A DNA stretch of 64,000 bases. It comes from Coniferiporia sulphurascens. Taxonomy: Eukaryota > Basidiomycota > Agaricomycetes > Hymenochaetales > Hymenochaetaceae. The notes below the pieces were generated by a model. That model was given only the letters and a program-made list of their open reading frames with translations, had not been told where the DNA came from and ran no database searches. How positions within the stretch are numbered: position 1 is the first letter of the stretch; every line of letters begins with the position of its first letter. Below, in pieces: positions 58,810-64,000 of this stretch. A program made the translations under genes and the position numbers. The stretch covers positions 2,356,001 to 2,420,000 of the forward strand of contig NBBA01000004.1 of the NCBI GenBank assembly GCA_002794785.1, given 5' to 3'.

Positions 58810-60126
58810 CGTCCGGTAGATAGGTTTTTAATAACACGACGACGTCTGAGACACTGAGGTCAGCTTGACTCGAGTGACAGCTTGCATCTGCGGCGGGCCC
58901 ATGCCAGCCATAGTCCACAGCACCAGCCCGCCCTCACATCGTGCGCAAGCAGCTCAAGTGTACAAAACCACTCGAACTGCATGATGTAAGAATGAGGCTG
59001 GGTACCATTCTAAAAACGCGAAACTGAGCAGCAGCAAGCAGGGTAGTTCTATGGATCAACGCAACTCAGCCCGTTATCCTTCTGGAACCTGCGCGCTTCG
59101 ATGCGATAGGTACTAGCAGATACCAGATAGGCGCCAAGGACTCCAATGTCCATCCGTAATCCATTGACTATGTCATATTGAACATTGGTATAAGAGTGAC
59201 AGCATTATCGCATATCGACTTGGTCAGCCAATGTGTGGGACGGAAATGAAGTTCCAAGAGGACGCGTCAATAGGGGAAGCTCGAGAAAATGAAAAAATCC
59301 GCCAGCTGTAGTAAGTAGCTGTGATCGTTAGTGACGCGATGCGACCCTTACTAGTATTTATTGAGTGACCTCTTGGCGCAAACTTCAGTCTTTTGCTTCT
59401 GCCATTATTCACTAAAAAACGAAAAGCTTCTTGTGTATGATAAACGTAGTTTAACGCCGTCCGCAAAATTTTCGTGAACGCCTTTATGTTGGAATTCGGG
59501 AAGGTCCGGTTTATCCTAATCCGGTTCCTTTCTTACTAACAGTAAATTCACACTCCGATCCAAGTTTCGGCATAGGTTAGGCATACCTTCTCCCGTCACC
59601 TTTAAAAAAAAAAGCAGCCCGGCAATTCACCACGACATATCTCTCTTCTTCCACTACTATAGCATCATAAAATATAGTATAGAGAATCATGCACCAACCA
59701 GGAGACCTGAAGTACTTTTAGAAGTTGAGTGGGTTGTAGTTGAGAGTAGTGGTGTATAATCACACAGTGGGGGAAAGGATATTCAATGTATTTCTTTGTA
59801 GGCTCACTGGCCACTCCTTTATACTAGTACTGTGGTAACTTATTAACTAATCCTTTAAGTTTATCCTTATTAGTTTTACTGTGGCTCTTTAGCCAGGAGT
59901 GTTAGTAAATTGATGAAAATTGTGATTGCCAGATTGACGGATTAGCAAGATTGACATGGCAAGACCTGTAACTCTAATCGATACCAGGAACCTATGCCAA
60001 CATTGTAAAGATGTAGATCAAGTAGCATGGAAAGCATTTAACATTGCATGTGCAACAGTAGGACAAAATGCAGGATATGACAACTGTCAAATTGTTAAGC
60101 TCAACAGTTACGCGGTGATCAACGTC
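58810..60126. other. AT-richer intergenic DNA, start of transposon-like zone
   Basis: Base composition shifts towards A+T after about 59100, with runs of T and TATAGT words. An ATG frame at 59956-60138 encodes a CQHC-containing peptide with A-ending codons unlike the other genes. It may be part of a decayed mobile element. No complete gene is supported. Confidence 0.4.
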
Positions 60127-60315
60127 GGGGCTTCCTGATCGTCGGAACTGATGGTGCGGCAACGGGGCTTCCTAGATGTCATAAGTTGGGGATGATCGTC
60201 GGTGGGGCTTCCTGATCGACGATGTGGACGCAGTAGGCTTCTGAGGGTAAGTCGGGTTACGATGAAAAGGCTGAGGCACAACGGCGCACAGTAGACTGGT
60301 GGTAGCAGATAATGG
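60127..60315 (+). mobile_element. LTR-retrotransposon-like remnant with primer-binding-site match
   Basis: The word GGGGCTTCCT occurs three times (60127, 60164, 60204), about 38 nt apart, followed by GATCG in two copies. At 60300-60309 TGGTAGCAGA matches a primer-binding site complementary to the 3' end of a eukaryotic initiator methionine tRNA, with further matches to 60315. This suggests the end of a 5' LTR. No second LTR, target duplication or intact gag-pol is visible. Confidence 0.35.
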
Positions 60316-60689
60316 GCTTGTATGAACAAAGAGCACAAGCTTAGGGCTTGTGCTACTGAAGTTACATGCTTATATGCTACTCTATGTGTTTACTACTGTA
60401 GCGGCCTGTGTAGGGTAGTTTACCAGACTAATGGAAGGTCATGGAAACCCAAGGAGTGCCTTGGTAATACAAGTAGGGCTATCAGTAAGCAAAGCACGTC
60501 ATGATGGTGCAATAAGGCATCATCATGGCGTCTTATGGCGCAAGGCGGAATAAGGATGAGTAAGGCAGAGAGATGGGGGAGTTGTGCCGACTGATGATGA
60601 TGAAGAGGAAGTGAGTCAGCGCAGTAAGGGAAAAGTAAAGGAAAATTGTAACACAAATTACATTTGATCATACTACAGGGGAACAACAA

Positions 60690-60956
60690 GTGGCAGAAAG
60701 GCTAGAAGTAATAATTGAACATAGAGCAACTATGTTCTCATACCAATTGAATAGATATGTAATCAGTGCTTACACAAGAACCAAGATTTATAATCAGCCA
60801 CATAATGAATTATGTTATCAAAGGGCAGTTATTACATCAACCAACTATGCAGAAGCAGCACACCAAATAGTTCATACTATCAATAAACAATTACGAGAAC
60901 AACTATTCGCATACAAAGCCAACTTCATAGCCAAAGGACACACAACAGTAGATTGA
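60690..60956 (+). pseudogene. AT-rich open frame, probably mobile-element derived
   Basis: An 88-codon frame without an early ATG (it opens at GTG) includes ERLEVIIEHRATMFSYQLNR and a helical Gln/Asn-rich end. Its A- and T-ending codons differ sharply from the GC-ending codons of the host genes. It follows the LTR-like segment by about 375 nt, where a retroelement coding region would be expected. No reverse transcriptase, integrase or zinc-knuckle motif is present. I cannot name the protein. Confidence 0.3.
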
Positions 60957-61473
60957 AAGGAACCAAACCAAAGACAGGAGTTAGTACCAATAGATAAGGA
61001 AATCATAATACAATGGTTCAATGATCATCAGGAAAAACTCAAAAAGCTGATAGACAATGGCAATTTCCATAGTAAAAGATAGTACTCCATAGTTTTTGTC
61101 AAATCTGATAGTACTTCATAGGCACACATAGTTTGGGTTGGTGGTGTAAGCCCAGGGCTCACTACTCTGACAACTACTGGTACTCCGATGCGCACGCTGG
61201 CGGATCCGACGCAGACCGCCAGGCCAGACACACACCATCGGACAGGACACAGTCCGATGCACACTGTCGGACTGGACACAGACAGATGGAGCTAATCCTT
61301 GCACCAGCGGAGCCAACACACTCGCTGCGCATCGGACACCTATACACGTCGGACTATTGCACGTGTCCGCCCGTTGGTCACCTGACCTGACCGACGGTCA
61401 CATGATCGGAATTCCTCTGGACTGTACAGATCTACACTTACATAATTCCCCTGCTATTCCTGTCCGCTTTCTG

Positions 61474-61560
61474 CACCTTTGTTGCCTCAGTCTATCTGAC
61501 AGCAACAAAGGTGAGTAGTTATAGCATGGAATGTATGTAGTCTATCTGACAGCAACAAAG
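61474..61560. repeat. Inverted repeat with overlapping 21-nt direct repeat
   Basis: CACCTTTGTTGC (61474-61485) and GCAACAAAGGTG (61502-61513) form a perfect 12-bp inverted repeat with a 16-nt loop. A 21-nt word ending in AGCAACAAAG occurs at 61490-61510 and again, identical, at 61540-61560. This could be the end of a small transposon. Confidence 0.75.
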
Positions 61561-62469
61561 ACACCTTTATCCTTTCTGTCCTAGGCTGAACTTTAGTGTT
61601 GCCAACTCCTGGTTGGCTTCCAGGTGGGTATGATTTTTCATAGGTGCATATAGTGAGACATAGCACATGGGATATCTCATAGTCATGTAGACTGAATGGC
61701 ACCATAGTTTCTGTAGAACGTGATAGCACCACAGTTATTTTTCAGTGATTATGTATTATACAGTATATCCAGCCCGGCACTGTGTGTAGTATTAATAAGC
61801 CAATACATTATTTATTATAAATGGTTGTACAAATCTATATAGATGTCGCCTATTTCGGCTCCTCTACCTGTAAAACTGCAGTTCCATGCACACCAACAGG
61901 GGCGAGATGGAGGCAGGAGGACATGCAGCATGCATGATTTCTGACTTAGAAAATTTTGTTGTCAGGTAGTTTCGGGAATTGCCGGGAGTGTTTACCCAAA
62001 GCGGACGATGACACGTGTCTTTTGTCTGTCCTTTTTCTCTCTCACCTCAACCATGTCGTCTGTGGTCACAAATCTATTGTAAGTCCAAATGGTTTCTTTT
62101 TAAAACTAGAGCCTGACAAGCTACCTATTCTACACATAATTTCAGGTATGCAGAGGAATGATAAACATGAGTCAAGTGTAGCATTATCTTCTTCAGTGTC
62201 ATCCTCATTGCCTCCCGTTAATAGGTTTTCACCTGCTGTCACACCTGCTCCGACTTCCACACGCACGAAAACCTCACATACAAACCATTGGATTCCTCAG
62301 CTGCACAAATCTCAACGTGCGCATACACCACCATCCCGGAGGCGTTATTAGAGGACCTGCACAAGCCATGTAAGACCTCCCACCGTCATCTGTCGTCTGT
62401 CCCCCTGCATGGCCCCAAGGCTAATTTTCAGGTCCTCGTTCTGGAACGCTTCCGACCGGTAGACCAAGC
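61561..62469. other. Transposon-like zone, no supportable gene
   Basis: Short plus-strand frames (for example 61956-62351) are Ser/Thr-rich and have no domain. The composition becomes GC-richer after about 62200. Confidence 0.4.
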
Positions 62470-63350
62470 ATGGCAGGCCAATTTGCACGTGTGACGCCGT
62501 TCCCGGGCTGGCCTGGTCTTGGGTTCCCAGAAGCACAGCAGCAGGCGGACAATGCCGGCTCGCCACAAATGCAACCTCCTTCGGGTCCGCATGGCTTGCC
62601 GCCGACTGCAGCAAGACAGATGCATCCACCTGGCGCACCTAATCAACAATTACAGATGCCCAACTGATGACTGAAATTGGAGAGGACGAACCTCAGACAG
62701 CGATCCAGCACGTGGAGAAGAAGGTGCAAAAATGGTGTGCCTCCTCTTCGTTCGTGAAGTCTCCACTTGTGGCCTCTACGGAGCAGACAGTGCTCGATCC
62801 GACAAACATGCCGAACAACGTGCCGTTGGCCGATTCCGATGTCGATATCAACGTTGATGGCGTGCAGCCCCTCAAGCTTGACGACTTTACGTGGAACATA
62901 ACCTCTGCAGGGTCCCTCTCTCCCGAGTTCGAACCCACTTTTGCGCTCTTCTCTGACCAAGATCGCGTACTTTCCGTGCACCTCGGCAGGAGACTTGAAG
63001 GTTCCATTTGTCTAATGCCGATAACCTGTACTTACTCCTCGTCCACTCCGCCGCAGCACGCTGGGTCGGCACCCTTCAAAGACTAGCACTGGGCTCCGTA
63101 GGTGGCTCGCACTCACCTCTGTCGAGGCAAGGACCGCCGCCCCCTGAATATAGTACATTGTTATCCCTTTTTCAAGTTTTCCTAGTTGATGCTGGAGAAA
63201 GAGCAGCTGGTAACTTATCACATACCCCTGACGCATTGAAACGTGCATACAATATCTTGCTGCAGGCCCTTGGCCACTTGAAACGAACGAATCAAGTACG
63301 TCGCCTTCATTATTTGTTACCAATGAAACCCGAGTTATGCTAAAAATACA
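62470..63350 (+). other. Unrecognised cluster of plus-strand open frames
   Basis: Three overlapping frames have host-like codon use: an ATG frame of 65 codons at 62470 (Pro/Gln-rich, MAGQFARVTPFPGWPG), one at 62667-63086 and one at 63008-63343. They could be exons of one gene (LKLDDFTWNITSAGSLSPEF, then NLYLLLVHSAAARWVGTLQR, then GERAAGNLSHTPDALKRAYN), but no splice set joins them convincingly. The family is unknown; a decayed element gene is also possible. Confidence 0.3.
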
Positions 63351-63859
63351 ATATGGCCCAAGTGTGTGGTTGATGATATGAGCGTAGGCTTAACGTGTCC
63401 TTCAATACACTTAACCATGAAATGCTGTCAGTCGACTTGGGCCTCATGGAGGGTAAGTCCTTGTCTCTGGTAACAGTGATTATTGCCTGTACTGATGGTT
63501 ATGTGTAGCAATAGCAGCGGGGGACCAGCAGCGTTTGCTGGCTATTCATGCTGAGGCTATTGGTTCAAGGGTCTCATTCGGACAACATTGGGCCATGGAT
63601 GTCTGTCATTAAGTCGCTCGGCCGATGGATCGCAGCACTGTGCGTGACTGTCAGGACATGAAACTTCTCTGGGACTACAAGTTTGCAGAGAAGCTGTGTC
63701 TCAACCCCCAATTCCCTGGTGTGTTCTGGTTATCTTTTGTAAGTATTATACCATTGTTTGTATGCTTAACCCACCTGCATGTACATAAGTTTATTCAATG
63801 GAAAAATGTGTAATTAATTAAAATGCAAGCTGGTTTCCACTATGTGAACTATCCAGCAC
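63351..63859. other. Right-edge sequence, no supportable gene
   Basis: AT-rich with short frames, one reading STVRDCQDMKLLWDYKFAEK on the plus strand (about 63625-63813). This looks like a coding fragment, but it cannot be placed in a family from this window. Confidence 0.3.
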
Positions 63860-64000
63860 TATGGGTTACTATAGAGAGCTAGTATGAGTTACTATGAGTT
63901 ACTCTGAGCTACTATACATACCTATGGAAGTCTATGCAGAATTTGAGGATTCTATATAGTTTCTCACTAATCTACATAGCTCTATGTAGATGGGACTTAA
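63860..64000. repeat. Degenerate CTATGAGTTA-type short repeats
   Basis: Five or more imperfect units built on GTTACTATGAG and CTATG occur over about 140 nt and run off the window edge. Such CTATGN-rich tails are typical of repetitive, element-derived DNA. Confidence 0.6.

Overview
The window is nuclear DNA from a filamentous basidiomycete, most likely an Agaricomycete. It is GC-rich. Its genes are multi-exon with introns of about 50-70 nt, and the gene set includes a fungal GATA factor, a Zn(II)2Cys6 regulator and a family GT15 mannosyltransferase. No bacterial, phage or CRISPR features were seen. All gene models are my own reading of open frames, splice signals and protein motifs, without transcript data.

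Layout: (1) 0.6-5 kb: two single-pass membrane protein genes, one with a C-terminal SH3-like domain (+) and one with NPF motifs (-). (2) 5-17 kb: long simple-sequence intergenic DNA around one gene of unknown function (10.2-11.8 kb, -). (3) 17-22.7 kb: a His/Gln-rich GATA factor of NsdD type and a complete five-exon cytochrome c gene. (4) 22.7-26.6 kb: gene-poor DNA with a short tRNA-like fold. (5) 26.6-31.6 kb: TFIIF beta subunit (-), divergent from a YeeZ-like NAD(P)-binding protein (+), then a MYND zinc-finger protein (-). (6) 34.8-38.5 kb: a seven-exon GT15 mannosyltransferase (-), divergent from a two-helix membrane protein (+). (7) 41-59 kb: two paralogous genes for large single-pass membrane proteins, facing each other as an inverted pair, with a Zn(II)2Cys6 transcription factor between them. 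(8) 59-64 kb: AT-richer DNA with transposon-like traces.

Most genes are housekeeping or generic (transcription, respiration, Golgi glycosylation). The least ordinary part is 41-59 kb. There a rapidly evolving membrane-protein gene has duplicated as an inverted copy together with promoter-proximal DNA, and one copy has also repeated its own exons. Four introns in the window (one in the YeeZ-like gene, one in paralog B, two in the Zn(II)2Cys6 gene) are best explained as GC-AG introns. That is about a tenth of the roughly 39 introns modelled, far above what is usual in fungi.
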